This document shows positions 7,562 to 15,800 of a stretch of 33,662 bases of DNA, one piece after another; within the stretch, counting starts at the first letter, position 1; the number at the start of each line of letters is the position of its first letter. The notes under the pieces are model-generated. The model did no database searches, was not told where the DNA came from, and saw nothing but the letters and a program-made list of their open reading frames with translations. Source of the stretch: Planctomycetales bacterium 4484_113. GTDB lineage: Bacteria; 4484-113. Where the stretch lies: contig MVCR01000014.1 in assembly GCA_002050035.1 (NCBI GenBank), forward strand, positions 1 to 33,662, in the 5' to 3' direction. The translations under genes were made by a program, and so were the position numbers.

Positions 7562-8842
7562 GTGGTCATCATCATCCACGAAGCCGGGCATATGCTGGCG
7601 GCGAAGATGTGCGGCGTGCCGGTCAGCGACTTCTCGGTCGGCTTCGGTCCGTCGCTCGTTTCGTGGGAGTGGCACGGGACGCGCTATCACATCTCCGCTT
7701 TCCCCATCGGCGGCTATGTGAAGGTCGCTGGGATGGAGCCGGATGAGCCGCTCACGCCGAATTCATTCAAGGTGCGCCCATGGTGGCAGAAGGTGTTCAT
7801 ACTTGCCGCGGGCGCTCTGGGCAATTTCGTGCTCGCGGTGATTCTCATCTTCGTGCTCTCCTTCATCGGCTTTCCGAGGCAGGCGGTGCTGGTGCAGGCG
7901 GTGATTCCCGGCGGGCCAGCGGCGGAAGCGGGTTTTGAACCGGGCGATGTCGTCTATACGGTGAACGGGCAACGGGTGAAGGACCAGTTCACGCTGCGAC
8001 GGGCGATTATGAGCGCGGAGGGGCGGGAGATGACATTTGTGCTGGAGCGCCGCGGAGAGAAAGTGGAAAAGCAGGTGATTCCGCGCAGCTTTGAATACGT
8101 GAACGCGGAAGGGCAGACCGTGCCCTACAACGAAGGAGCTCCCTCCATCGGCGTGATGCACGCGATTGTGATCCTGGTGCTGCCGAAAGTGCAGATCGTG
8201 CTGCCCAATTCGGAGGCGGCCAAGGCGGGCATCAAGCCCGGAGACGTCATCACGGCGGTGAATGATAAGCCAGTAACGCTGGGAAGCGATCTTTACTACC
8301 TCGTCAGCGGTGAAGCGGGGTCGCCATCGCCGCTCAAGCTCGCGCTCAGCCGTGGCGGGAAGAAGCTCACGGTGGAGCTTCCTTCCGGCACCACCATCAA
8401 CTCGCTGGGCATTCTCTTTGCCAGCGAGCTGGAGCGGCTGCCGTTTCTCCAGACGGTCACGCGGGCGCTGGAGGCGGTTTACACGACGACAGTTCTTTTC
8501 ATCCAGGGCCTGGGGCAACTGGCAACCAAGGAAGGTCTCGAGATGGTTTCGGGGCCGGTCGGCATCGGCGCCATCATCGCGCAGTCGGCAAAAAGCGGCA
8601 TCTACACGCTCATCCAGATTGCGATGGTGATAACGCTGAATCTGGGGCTGCTCAATCTCCTTCCGATTCCGGCGCTCGACGGCGGACGTATCGTCTTCGT
8701 CGCGCTCGGTCTCGTTGGCATTCGCATCAGTGAGAGGAAGGAAGCGATGGCGCACACGGTCGGACTCGTATTCTTGCTTTCGCTGATTCTGCTCATCACT
8801 TTCCGCGATCTGATGGGGATGCTGCGACTAAGTCTCCCATAG
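7562..8842 (+). CDS. rseP: Site-2 intramembrane zinc metalloprotease RseP, start missing
   Basis: This site-2 protease cleaves membrane-bound regulators such as anti-sigma factors within the bilayer. HEAGH at residues 6-10 binds the catalytic zinc and NLLPIPALDGG (about 365-375) supplies the third ligand. Two PDZ domains lie between them (about 110-180 and 200-265). The only usable start is GTG 7562, which leaves just five residues before HEAGH. Upstream in the same frame the bases encode LPTIAILAVLAV, exactly the missing part of the first membrane helix, but no start codon precedes it. The N-terminus is therefore probably lost with the end of cdsA. If intact elsewhere, it could process the anti-sigma-like protein at 25625-27535. 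Confidence 0.85.
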   Translation: MVIIIHEAGHMLAAKMCGVPVSDFSVGFGPSLVSWEWHGTRYHISAFPIGGYVKVAGMEPDEPLTPNSFKVRPWWQKVFILAAGALGNFVLAVILIFVLSFIGFPRQAVLVQAVIPGGPAAEAGFEPGDVVYTVNGQRVKDQFTLRRAIMSAEGREMTFVLERRGEKVEKQVIPRSFEYVNAEGQTVPYNEGAPSIGVMHAIVILVLPKVQIVLPNSEAAKAGIKPGDVITAVNDKPVTLGSDLYYLVSGEAGSPSPLKLALSRGGKKLTVELPSGTTINSLGILFASELERLPFLQTVTRALEAVYTTTVLFIQGLGQLATKEGLEMVSGPVGIGAIIAQSAKSGIYTLIQIAMVITLNLGLLNLLPIPALDGGRIVFVALGLVGIRISERKEAMAHTVGLVFLLSLILLITFRDLMGMLRLSLP

Positions 8843-8965
8843 GTGTTTCTCGCGCTGCGCGCGCCAGCTCGCAACTCCATCACTCCTCGCAATGATGCCT
8901 GACTCCGCCGCAGGCGCTCCTGCCTGCATCCGGCAAACACTTTCTCCGCTCAAGCGTCTAATTGT

Positions 8966-9541
8966 ATGGCAGGCACGCTCGCGACCGGTGCGGGCTATAA
9001 TGAATGGCTAGCGCGCCGTGCCGCAGAACAACCTATGTGGTGGAGTCTGGATTTCTGGCTGAAGAATCACTTTGTCCCCTGGGGACGCATCGGCTCGTTC
9101 GCGCTGCTTGTCGTCCACCTCTACCTTGTCTGGTGGGTCTACCGCGATGCCGAGCGGCGGTTTCACAACGGTGTCTGGTTCGCCCTGTTCGCGGCGATCT
9201 TCCCGCTGGGCGGCTGGCTGTTCTACCTCGTCTACCGCAGCTCCAGCCTGCCGATGAAAGCCATTGGCGCAAGTATGCAGCACGCTCTCTCCCCTCGCCG
9301 GCGCCGCTTGCAGGAGAAGATGGAACTCCTGAGGCTGCTCACCGAGGTTCCGGTGCCGGATGACCAGCTCGAAGAGCTCATCTATCAGGGCAACCTGCCG
9401 GTTGCCCGTTTGTACTGCGAGGATCAGCTTATGCTCGCAAAGGAGCAGAACGACGAGCGGCGGATCATCAGCTACGAGCGTTATCTGCACCGAGTGCAGG
9501 AGCTGGAGCGGCGCGAGAGCGAACGCGATGATACCCACTAG
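8966..9541 (+). CDS. Small membrane protein of unknown function
   Basis: This 191-residue protein has two membrane helices (FALLVVHLYLVWWVY and FALFAAIFPLGGWLFYLVY, residues about 50-92). A charged cytoplasmic-looking C-terminal half follows, rich in Leu, Glu and Arg, which may be helical or coiled coil. I do not recognise a family. The start is uncertain: ATG 8966 has no clear ribosome site, and TATAAT at 8996-9001 lies inside that ORF, so ATG 9035 (MWWSLDFW) may be the true start. It sits between rseP and the foldase gene, which suggests an envelope role only by position. Confidence 0.6.
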   Translation: MAGTLATGAGYNEWLARRAAEQPMWWSLDFWLKNHFVPWGRIGSFALLVVHLYLVWWVYRDAERRFHNGVWFALFAAIFPLGGWLFYLVYRSSSLPMKAIGASMQHALSPRRRRLQEKMELLRLLTEVPVPDDQLEELIYQGNLPVARLYCEDQLMLAKEQNDERRIISYERYLHRVQELERRESERDDTH

Positions 9542-9572
9542 ACCAGAGCTGGCTCGAGAGCAGATGGCGCTG

Positions 9573-9581
9573 TGCTAGAAT
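9573..9581 (+). promoter_or_regulatory. Extended -10 box for the foldase gene
   Basis: TGcTAGAAT would start transcription near 9588. The roughly 30-base leader contains GACGAGG at 9601-9607, ten bases before the ATG at 9618. Confidence 0.45.
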
Positions 9582-9617
9582 GATTTCCGCAGCACTCTCT
9601 GACGAGGTTATGCACTT

Positions 9618-11561
9618 ATGCGCTTGATGGAACGAATCAGGAAGCGATTCCGCGCCTTTCTCATCAGCTTCGCCATTATTTTCGTGATTTCGGTTTTCGG
9701 CGGTCTGGGAATCGGCGGCTATTACATGGGCATGGGCGCGCGGCGCGGCGGTGTCGGCGCTCCCGCGGGCGCGGGCGGCTATCGCTCCTTGGTGCCCGGC
9801 GTGCTTGCGGTAGCTAGGCTGGGCGACCGCGAGCTTCCGCCCGCCGAGTTCTTTCGCCGCGTTACCGAGATTCGCAGCATTCTGGAGGATAGAGGACAGA
9901 GCCCCGGCAACGACCCCATTTCTCAGCTCGAGCTGCAGAACGCGGTGCTCGAGCAGCTCTTCCGCGAGGAAGTCCTGGTGCGCTATGCCCGCGCCAATGG
10001 CATCAGAGTCAGCGATGCCGAGGTGCGCAAGCAGATAAACGACATCCTAGATCGCATCGCTCCCCAAGCCGAGAAAGAAGGTCATGAGAAGACCATCGCC
10101 GGAGAAATCGCGCGCAGCGTGAAGACCAGCAGCGAGCGCCGCAAAGCTCTTGCCGACTACCTCGAGCGACTGGGCACTACCCGCCGCCAGTTCAGCGAGC
10201 AGATTGGTCATGAGCTTCTGCTCACCAAGACGCAGGACGCGATCAGCGATGAAGAGAAGGTCAAGGCCGAGAAGGCGGCGCAGGAGAAGGTGGACAAGAT
10301 CAAGCAGGCGCTTGATGCCGGCGAGGACTTTGCCGATGTCGCCAGGAAGTACTCGGATGATGAGAGCAGCCGCGAGAAGGGCGGGAAAGTGGAGTCCTTC
10401 CTCAAACGAGGACTCCTGGGTAACGACGTGGACAAGGTCGCCTTCTCCCTCAAAGTTGGTGAGGTCTCCGATGCTATCAAGACCACTTTCGGCTACGAGT
10501 TCATCAAGGTGCTGGAGAAGATTGAAGCATCGGGAAGGGAGTTCGAGCGTCAGAAGCCGGACATCATCAAACGCCTCAAGGAGCGGCACCAAGATGAGGT
10601 CGACTACGAACCCACGGAAGAGGAAATCAAGAATCAATACGAGAAGATCAAGATTGCCCACATCGTCGTGCGCAATCTCTACCGTTCAAAGGCGGAAGCC
10701 CGCATCCAATGGATGACCGAGGCGTTGGAGAAAACCATCTATGATCCATCCCTGCTCGCCTACCGCGCGTTCAACCAACTCCCGCTTTACTTCCCGCAGG
10801 TGCAGGAAACAACAATGGAGGATATCGCCCGTCAGGCGCTGATGAAAGAAGGTGCCGACTTGAGTGTCCTGCCGGAGCTGGCACACAACTACCTGCTCAA
10901 TCACGTGGAGACACTGCAAAAGACCTACGGAGACCCGCCGGAAGAGCTCCGCGACCAGTTCACCGCGCTGGGGCTGGAACCCATGTCCTCCACCGACGAG
11001 CAGAGCTCTGGCAAGCAAGCTGAGTCGTCCGTCTCCGCGCCAGTCGAAGCGAAGGAGGATTCCCCTGCCGATGAGGAGACGGAACGCCTGACGATTCCCG
11101 CCTACCCGCTGGCCGTTGGCTTGATGATGGAGGCGCTGAAGAACCAGCACTCACGGTCCGACCTCGACTACGACGCTGCTTACTTCTACAACGAATGGCT
11201 GAGCAATGATGCAGCTCGCAGCCATTTCCCCGTTGACCCGGACGCGGTGCGGGGCGAGATCGAGCGGCTACTCAACGAAGCCATCAGCAAGTACGAGTAC
11301 TCCGCCTACTACTACGCTCTCGCAGGCGAGAACTACGCAGCCTGGGTGAAGCCCGAGCAGGCCCGGGAGATGCTGGCCAAGGCGGAGACTTACGCCGGTC
11401 GAGACGCCGACCTGCTCACCCAGATTCTGTCTGCCTACGATGAGAATGGCGATGCTGAAAAGAGCGCCGAGCTGCGCAAACTGGTAGGCGAAATCCGCCT
11501 GGAAGAACAGAAACAACGCGCCGCCCGAATGGGGCAGCCCAGGAAGTTGCCCAACCCGTAG
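9618..11561 (+). CDS. Membrane-anchored parvulin-type peptidyl-prolyl isomerase (PpiD/SurA-like)
   Basis: This 647-residue protein has a single N-terminal membrane anchor (about 15-35), a Gly-rich linker, a SurA N-terminal-like helical domain (about 65-205) and a parvulin domain (about 214-314). The parvulin motifs are GEDFADVARKYSDD, a KGGKVESF turn and GYEFIKVLEK. The usual first parvulin strand (xxARHILV) is missing before it, but a similar IAHIVVR strand occurs after it at about 344-352. The C-terminal half is helical, with a Ser/Glu-rich linker (about 455-495) and a TPR-like end. Such proteins help fold exported proteins. No gene-specific symbol is safe because PpiD, SurA and PrsA cannot be separated here. 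Confidence 0.75.
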   Translation: MRLMERIRKRFRAFLISFAIIFVISVFGGLGIGGYYMGMGARRGGVGAPAGAGGYRSLVPGVLAVARLGDRELPPAEFFRRVTEIRSILEDRGQSPGNDPISQLELQNAVLEQLFREEVLVRYARANGIRVSDAEVRKQINDILDRIAPQAEKEGHEKTIAGEIARSVKTSSERRKALADYLERLGTTRRQFSEQIGHELLLTKTQDAISDEEKVKAEKAAQEKVDKIKQALDAGEDFADVARKYSDDESSREKGGKVESFLKRGLLGNDVDKVAFSLKVGEVSDAIKTTFGYEFIKVLEKIEASGREFERQKPDIIKRLKERHQDEVDYEPTEEEIKNQYEKIKIAHIVVRNLYRSKAEARIQWMTEALEKTIYDPSLLAYRAFNQLPLYFPQVQETTMEDIARQALMKEGADLSVLPELAHNYLLNHVETLQKTYGDPPEELRDQFTALGLEPMSSTDEQSSGKQAESSVSAPVEAKEDSPADEETERLTIPAYPLAVGLMMEALKNQHSRSDLDYDAAYFYNEWLSNDAARSHFPVDPDAVRGEIERLLNEAISKYEYSAYYYALAGENYAAWVKPEQAREMLAKAETYAGRDADLLTQILSAYDENGDAEKSAELRKLVGEIRLEEQKQRAARMGQPRKLPNP

Positions 11562-11597
11562 GATCGATAGACTCGCTCGGCGCTGACGTGCGCTCGA

Positions 11598-12518
11598 CTA
11601 CTCCTGCGGTCGCTCGCCAACGGCAAGCTCCAGCTCTATTTGCTTTCCACCGCGATCAATAACCACGCGAATCTTCTGCCCAGGACGCAGGCGTCGCAAT
11701 AGCTCCGCGAATGCCTTCAGGTCGGCAATAGGCTCATCATCAATCCGCAGCAGTATGTCGCCCGCCTGGATTCCCGCAGCCTCTGCCGGACTTCCCGGCT
11801 GCACTCCGGAAAGCGCAACCCCATGTTCCACTTTCCGCGCGAAATCGGGAACCGTTCCCAGGTACGGACGCCGACCGCCGGATGGGGCAATCCCTCTTTC
11901 CTCCAGGCGCAGCCAGCAGTAATCGGTCGGCGAGCCGAGTCGTTGCAGCAAGCGCACCGTGAAGTCCGCTATCTCCGAGATGCCTCGGTAGTTCAGTCTA
12001 TCAGGCGTATCCGTCATCCGGTCGTACTCGGCGGTTACGCCGGTGAAGAGGTAAAGAAACGGCACCCCTGCACGATAGAAGGAATAGTGGTCCCCCGCCT
12101 GCCATCCGGATCTCATCAGCTCAAGTTCAACCGGCTGCGGAAGAGCCCTGGCCACAGCTTGCAGTTCATCCTTGAACCGCTCAGAGCCATTCCGGGCGCA
12201 TCGCTTCCTTTCAGCGCAGGTCGCCACCAGCAGCCGATGCTGCGTCAGTGTGCCCACCATGTCGAAGTTGATGTTGAATGCATTCGTGAGCGCAAGCGGT
12301 GGCTTCTTCACCAGTGCCTGCGAGCCCTTGAGCCCTCGTTCTTCACCGTCGAAGAGCGCAATCACCACCGGATACCGGCTCTTCCATCCCAGCAGGGTCA
12401 GTCGGCGCGCCACCGCCATCACCGCCGCCACTCCGCTGGCATTGTCGTTAGCTCCCGAGAAGTAACGCCAGCCTTCCGTCGTAATCCGGTATCCGAGATG
12501 GTCATAGTGAGCACTCAT
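11598..12518 (-). CDS. M28-family zinc aminopeptidase core with PDZ domain, N-terminal part missing
   Basis: This is the catalytic core of an M28 peptidase. The zinc-site residues are visible: HYDH at 4-7, NDN with Asp25, DGEE with Glu59/60 and NFD with Asp86. The last ligand, normally His in a YHxxxDT motif, is Asp166 here (YDRMTDTPDRLNY). Residues about 215-300 form a PDZ domain. Family proteins have 80-250 residues before HYDH, but this ORF begins three residues before it. A 30-residue signal peptide ORF in another frame ends in a TGA that overlaps this ATG. An internal deletion is the simplest explanation, so the gene may be inactive. Confidence 0.7.
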   Translation of the reverse strand: MSAHYDHLGYRITTEGWRYFSGANDNASGVAAVMAVARRLTLLGWKSRYPVVIALFDGEERGLKGSQALVKKPPLALTNAFNINFDMVGTLTQHRLLVATCAERKRCARNGSERFKDELQAVARALPQPVELELMRSGWQAGDHYSFYRAGVPFLYLFTGVTAEYDRMTDTPDRLNYRGISEIADFTVRLLQRLGSPTDYCWLRLEERGIAPSGGRRPYLGTVPDFARKVEHGVALSGVQPGSPAEAAGIQAGDILLRIDDEPIADLKAFAELLRRLRPGQKIRVVIDRGGKQIELELAVGERPQE

Positions 12519-12607
12519 GCTGCGGTGGCGGCAAACTGCACACCGGCGAATGCGAGCAATGCGGTAAACACCGAGAGAATACGCTGCCGGAAAAGAAAAG
12601 CTTTCAT
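12515..12607 (-). pseudogene. Orphaned signal peptide of the M28 peptidase
   Basis: The ATG at 12607 overlaps the TGA of the upstream membrane-protein gene as ATGA. It encodes 30 residues with a basic start, a hydrophobic core (LSVFTALLAFAGV) and an Ala-rich end, a clear Sec signal peptide. It then stops at a TGA that overlaps the ATG of the M28 core in another frame. It is best read as the true 5' end of the peptidase gene, cut off from the rest. Confidence 0.65.
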
Positions 12608-13518
12608 ACGCCCGTCTGCACGAACAACCTGGGGGGAAAGCAGTAGAGAAGCAATGTCAGAATCGCTCCCGCAAGCACCAGCCATCCGAAGATCGCATTG
12701 CTGAAGCGCGGCTTGCGCAGCCGCGTCGGGCTGAAGCGGAAAAGGTCCCACCGAACCAGCAGGATGATGCCAAAAAAGAGCAGAAGCACCTCGGTTCGGA
12801 TATCCGCGAAATTGTGTCCCGGCGGCCAACCGCCCCACCCTCGACCGACGCCAAGCGCGGCTCCGTGCAGATATGTGCTCAGCACGATACCGGCGACAAA
12901 CAGCGTCAGCCACCCCCACCGCACGCTCTGGTGCGCTCTGGAGGCGGTGGCTTTCTGCGCTAACTCTCCCATCCTTCCGAAAAGGATGAGGAGCACATAG
13001 TAGACTCCGTGCAGAAGGAAAACCGCCGCGCCAATCATCAGGGTCAAATAGAGAAGCTGCACCCACGGGTTGACCGGCGACTCCCATCGCGTCCGCAGCA
13101 GCGGCTCCTGGGGCGCTGAAGGAGGAATGCTGACACTCGCTCCCGCCCCATCTATCGCCGTGATGTAGTAGGAATACGACTCCCCCATCGACAGCGCCGG
13201 AAGTTCTCCTACCCAACGATCATCAGTGCCAACGAGCTGCATCGGAACCGAAAGAAAGTCATCCTGCCCCTTCTGGCGATACAGTATTTCCACTCTCACG
13301 ATTTCGGCATCGCGATTCGACCAGATAGCCGCCGATACCAGGTGTCCCCGTCCGACACCCTCACAACCATCCACCACCATCCGGTATCCAATCGGCTCTG
13401 TCAGCGCCTTCTCCTCATACGTTTTCTGCACAATCGCCGAACGCAGTGTAACGAACAGAAGCACGCCCGCAAGCAAGACAATGAAAATCATCATAATCTG
13501 TTGGCGGTTGCTGGGCAT
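12604..13518 (-). CDS. Multi-pass membrane protein with extracytoplasmic Ig-like domain
   Basis: This 304-residue protein has one N-terminal helix (about 8-27), an extracytoplasmic beta-rich segment (about 45-135) resembling an Ig/FN3 fold (VRVEILYRQ ... WVGELPALSMGESYSYYITAIDG), and four or five further helices (150-300). No family or catalytic motif is recognised. AGGAGA lies five bases before the ATG at 13518. It is the middle gene of a three-gene minus-strand unit, after the TPR-like gene and overlapping the M28 signal peptide by ATGA. That arrangement suggests a shared envelope function. Confidence 0.65.
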   Translation of the reverse strand: MPSNRQQIMMIFIVLLAGVLLFVTLRSAIVQKTYEEKALTEPIGYRMVVDGCEGVGRGHLVSAAIWSNRDAEIVRVEILYRQKGQDDFLSVPMQLVGTDDRWVGELPALSMGESYSYYITAIDGAGASVSIPPSAPQEPLLRTRWESPVNPWVQLLYLTLMIGAAVFLLHGVYYVLLILFGRMGELAQKATASRAHQSVRWGWLTLFVAGIVLSTYLHGAALGVGRGWGGWPPGHNFADIRTEVLLLFFGIILLVRWDLFRFSPTRLRKPRFSNAIFGWLVLAGAILTLLLYCFPPRLFVQTGV

Positions 13519-13533
13519 AGGTTCTCCTCGGAG

Positions 13534-13785
13534 CTATCGTTCGTCCATTCTAGCAAGCTCCGCTTCTGCTTGCAACGACCAGTAGCCCTGCGGCTCCAGC
13601 TCAAGGTAAAGCTCGAATGCCATCCTGGCGAGCTGAGGAAGCTCCAGCGCCTTGAACGCCAGCCCGACATTGTAGAAGGCTCCGATGTAGCTCGGGTCGC
13701 CCTGGAGTTCCTTCAGGAGCGCCCGGATGGCTCCGACAGGGTCGCCCCGCTCAATCATCCGTTGGAACTTGATACATCTGCTCAT
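13534..13785 (-). CDS. Small TPR-like protein
   Basis: This 83-residue protein is built of helical repeats of TPR character: GDPVGAIRALLKEL, then PSYIGAFYNVGLAFKALELP, then ARMAFELYLELEP. It probably binds another protein; the partner is unknown. GAGGACG precedes the ATG at 13785 and a perfect TATAAT lies upstream, so it is the first gene of the unit with the membrane protein and the M28 peptidase. Confidence 0.65.
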   Translation of the reverse strand: MSRCIKFQRMIERGDPVGAIRALLKELQGDPSYIGAFYNVGLAFKALELPQLARMAFELYLELEPQGYWSLQAEAELARMDER

Positions 13786-13831
13786 GGTTCGTCCTCAGGT
13801 TCACTACGGCATGCATCGTGAAAGCAGAAGC

Positions 13832-13837
13832 ATTATA
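13832..13837 (-). promoter_or_regulatory. -10 box for the TPR-like gene
   Basis: TATAAT on the minus strand lies 46 bases before the ATG at 13785, with the ribosome site inside the implied leader. It is back to back with the plus-strand -10 box at 13878. Confidence 0.45.
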
Positions 13838-13877
13838 GAGCCGCCGGTCGCACTTACCCGCTTCTTCCAAAACGCAG

Positions 13878-13883
13878 TATAAT
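13878..13883 (+). promoter_or_regulatory. -10 box for the PilQ-like gene
   Basis: TATAAT on the plus strand gives a leader of about 50 bases ending with GAGGAG five bases before the ATG at 13940. Confidence 0.45.
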
Positions 13884-13939
13884 TTGGATGGGTGAAACAT
13901 TATCCCCCCTTGATGAGTCTAAGCAGTTGAGGAGAATAT

Positions 13940-15727
13940 ATGCCTATGGATATGGCAACAAGAGAAAACAGACATAGAGCGTTTGCGGGGCTAGGCATCG
14001 CTGCTGTCTGTCTGCTTCTTCTTGCTGGAGCGGCAGGAGCGTCTCCCGCTCGTGTTACGGGCGTGGAAGCGGGAGTTTTTCCCGACCGCGAGCTCGTGGT
14101 TATCCGACACGAAGGTGGTGTTTCCCTGTCTCCCCGCTACACATGGCTGAAAGCTACCTCAACCCTCACCATTCTCCTGCGCAACGTAGTGGTCTCGCAG
14201 ACAACCCGCATCAAGCCATCCCAACCTCTTATCCGCAGCGTTGAACTTGCACCCGTGCCGGGGAAGAACGACGCGGTGCTCAAGCTCACCGTGAGCGACA
14301 GTGATGTCATCGAGCGCAGCAACTGGCGCTTCGGCAACTACTCGAAACAGATTGTGCTGGTGGAGTTCTTCCCCCTCAAGACCAAACGCGAAGAGGCGCC
14401 GAAGATCCGCGACTTAGAGAGATTCTGGAAGCAGCGCGCCAGCGGAGAGAGGAACCAGCCGCTTTTTTCAGCGGAGGAAACGCTGAACCTCAGCATGCCA
14501 GCGCGAGAGGTTGACGCCGCTCTTCGCGCACGCAATCTGTATGACCCGCACGTTCCGTTCACCGTCATCAGTCAGGGCGCCGGCGCCATCTCCACCCCGC
14601 AGGGTCAGGCGGGATTGGACGAGCTGCTCGTCGAAGAAGTGGTGGACGAACTACTGCTCATAGGGAAGCCGGAGGCAATCGCTCAAGCGCGCGCCGCTAT
14701 CCAGGATGTGGAATCGTCGGTAAATGAACGGGAGTCTACTGAGAAAACGCAGCAGCCAGCGAGGTCGCCCTCCTCCAGCAGGAGCGGTTCCATCGACTCC
14801 GACTACCCTCCGCTAACCCCCGGTGCGCCCTCCGAGCCCGGAAACTATCAGCAGCTCAAGCATCGGCTCTCCGATATCCTGGTCAATCTTCAGGCGACCA
14901 ACGGGCTCAACTTCTGGGCGACGATAATGCTGCTCTCACGAATGAGCGGCGTCTCCATCATCATTGACCCTTATGCTGTAGACCTGCCCACCGGGAGTCG
15001 CCGCAAGACTCTGATAGAATCTCCCGGCTCGACCCAGGGCGGCCCCGGCACCGGCTTCAGGGAAGCGCGCCAGTTCCAGCCCGAGAGCCTTCAGGGCGCC
15101 ACCAATACCGTCATCGGCAACCTTGAAGCGGTGCCTTTTGACCTTGCACTGCGAATCATCCTTACCACACACAACCTAAGCTACTTGGTATTCTCGACTC
15201 CAGAGAGCGGCTTCACCAAACCGGTCATCCTCGTAAGCAGCAAAGAACGCATCCAGCAGGAGATCGCCGGCGCCAACCAGATTGACCTCTATCAGGAGCA
15301 CTACGCCGATCCGCAAGAGCTCTACAACATCCTGGACAATATGGATCTCCTGCCTTCACGCGAGCGAGGCTGGTATGTTTACCGCAATCCCTACGGAGGT
15401 TACGGCGGAGGCGGCGGTCGTGGCGCTGGGGGGGGCGGCTATGGCGGAGGCGGGAGTCGTGGCGGCGGAGCAGGTGGCGGCGCCGGTGGAGCAGGTGGAG
15501 GCGCTGGCGCGGGGATGCTCTTTGAAGGCTTCATTCCCACTCACGCGCAGGCACTCCTGGTTGAAGTCACTCCGAACAGCCGTAACGCCACTCTGTCCGA
15601 GCTTGTGCGCATCGCCCGCAGGTATCCTGAACTGACCATGCTGGACATTCACTTCTCCCGTGAAAGCAAAACAGCGGATGAAGAAGCGCCGCAGCTCCAC
15701 CGCGCCCTGGTGCTCTGTCTGCCCTGA
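13940..15727 (+). CDS. Exported AMIN/STN-domain protein, PilQ-like but without a secretin pore
   Basis: This 595-residue protein starts with a signal peptide (hydrophobic about 16-33). An AMIN-like beta domain follows (about 38-145), as in type IV pilus secretin PilQ and cell-wall amidases. A secretin/TonB short N-terminal-like domain is visible at about 311-420 (SGVSIIIDPYAV ... VPFDLALRIIL). Residues about 487-529 form a Gly-rich linker, then about 65 residues end the protein. The secretin C-terminal pore domain expected in PilQ is absent. A free-standing periplasmic relative, or a secretin shortened at its 3' end, are both possible. The start has GAGGAG five bases upstream. It converges with the damaged hydantoinase gene. 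Confidence 0.6.
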   Translation: MPMDMATRENRHRAFAGLGIAAVCLLLLAGAAGASPARVTGVEAGVFPDRELVVIRHEGGVSLSPRYTWLKATSTLTILLRNVVVSQTTRIKPSQPLIRSVELAPVPGKNDAVLKLTVSDSDVIERSNWRFGNYSKQIVLVEFFPLKTKREEAPKIRDLERFWKQRASGERNQPLFSAEETLNLSMPAREVDAALRARNLYDPHVPFTVISQGAGAISTPQGQAGLDELLVEEVVDELLLIGKPEAIAQARAAIQDVESSVNERESTEKTQQPARSPSSSRSGSIDSDYPPLTPGAPSEPGNYQQLKHRLSDILVNLQATNGLNFWATIMLLSRMSGVSIIIDPYAVDLPTGSRRKTLIESPGSTQGGPGTGFREARQFQPESLQGATNTVIGNLEAVPFDLALRIILTTHNLSYLVFSTPESGFTKPVILVSSKERIQQEIAGANQIDLYQEHYADPQELYNILDNMDLLPSRERGWYVYRNPYGGYGGGGGRGAGGGGYGGGGSRGGGAGGGAGGAGGGAGAGMLFEGFIPTHAQALLVEVTPNSRNATLSELVRIARRYPELTMLDIHFSRESKTADEEAPQLHRALVLCLP

Positions 15728-15800
15728 ACCAGAGCGCCCCTGTTGCCGACGAGCCATCGTCAGTCGCCGGCTGCCAGAACCGCATCGTCGCAGCTACACT

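Noticed and set aside
8996-9001. TATAAT as a leaderless promoter for the small membrane protein
   Set aside because: The ATG just after it is out of frame, and the next in-frame start is 34 bases downstream without a ribosome site; it may be a coincidence in GYNE codons.
15391-15528. GGCGGA-rich stretch as a DNA repeat or CRISPR-like array
   Set aside because: It is an in-frame Gly-rich linker of the PilQ-like protein, without unique spacers.
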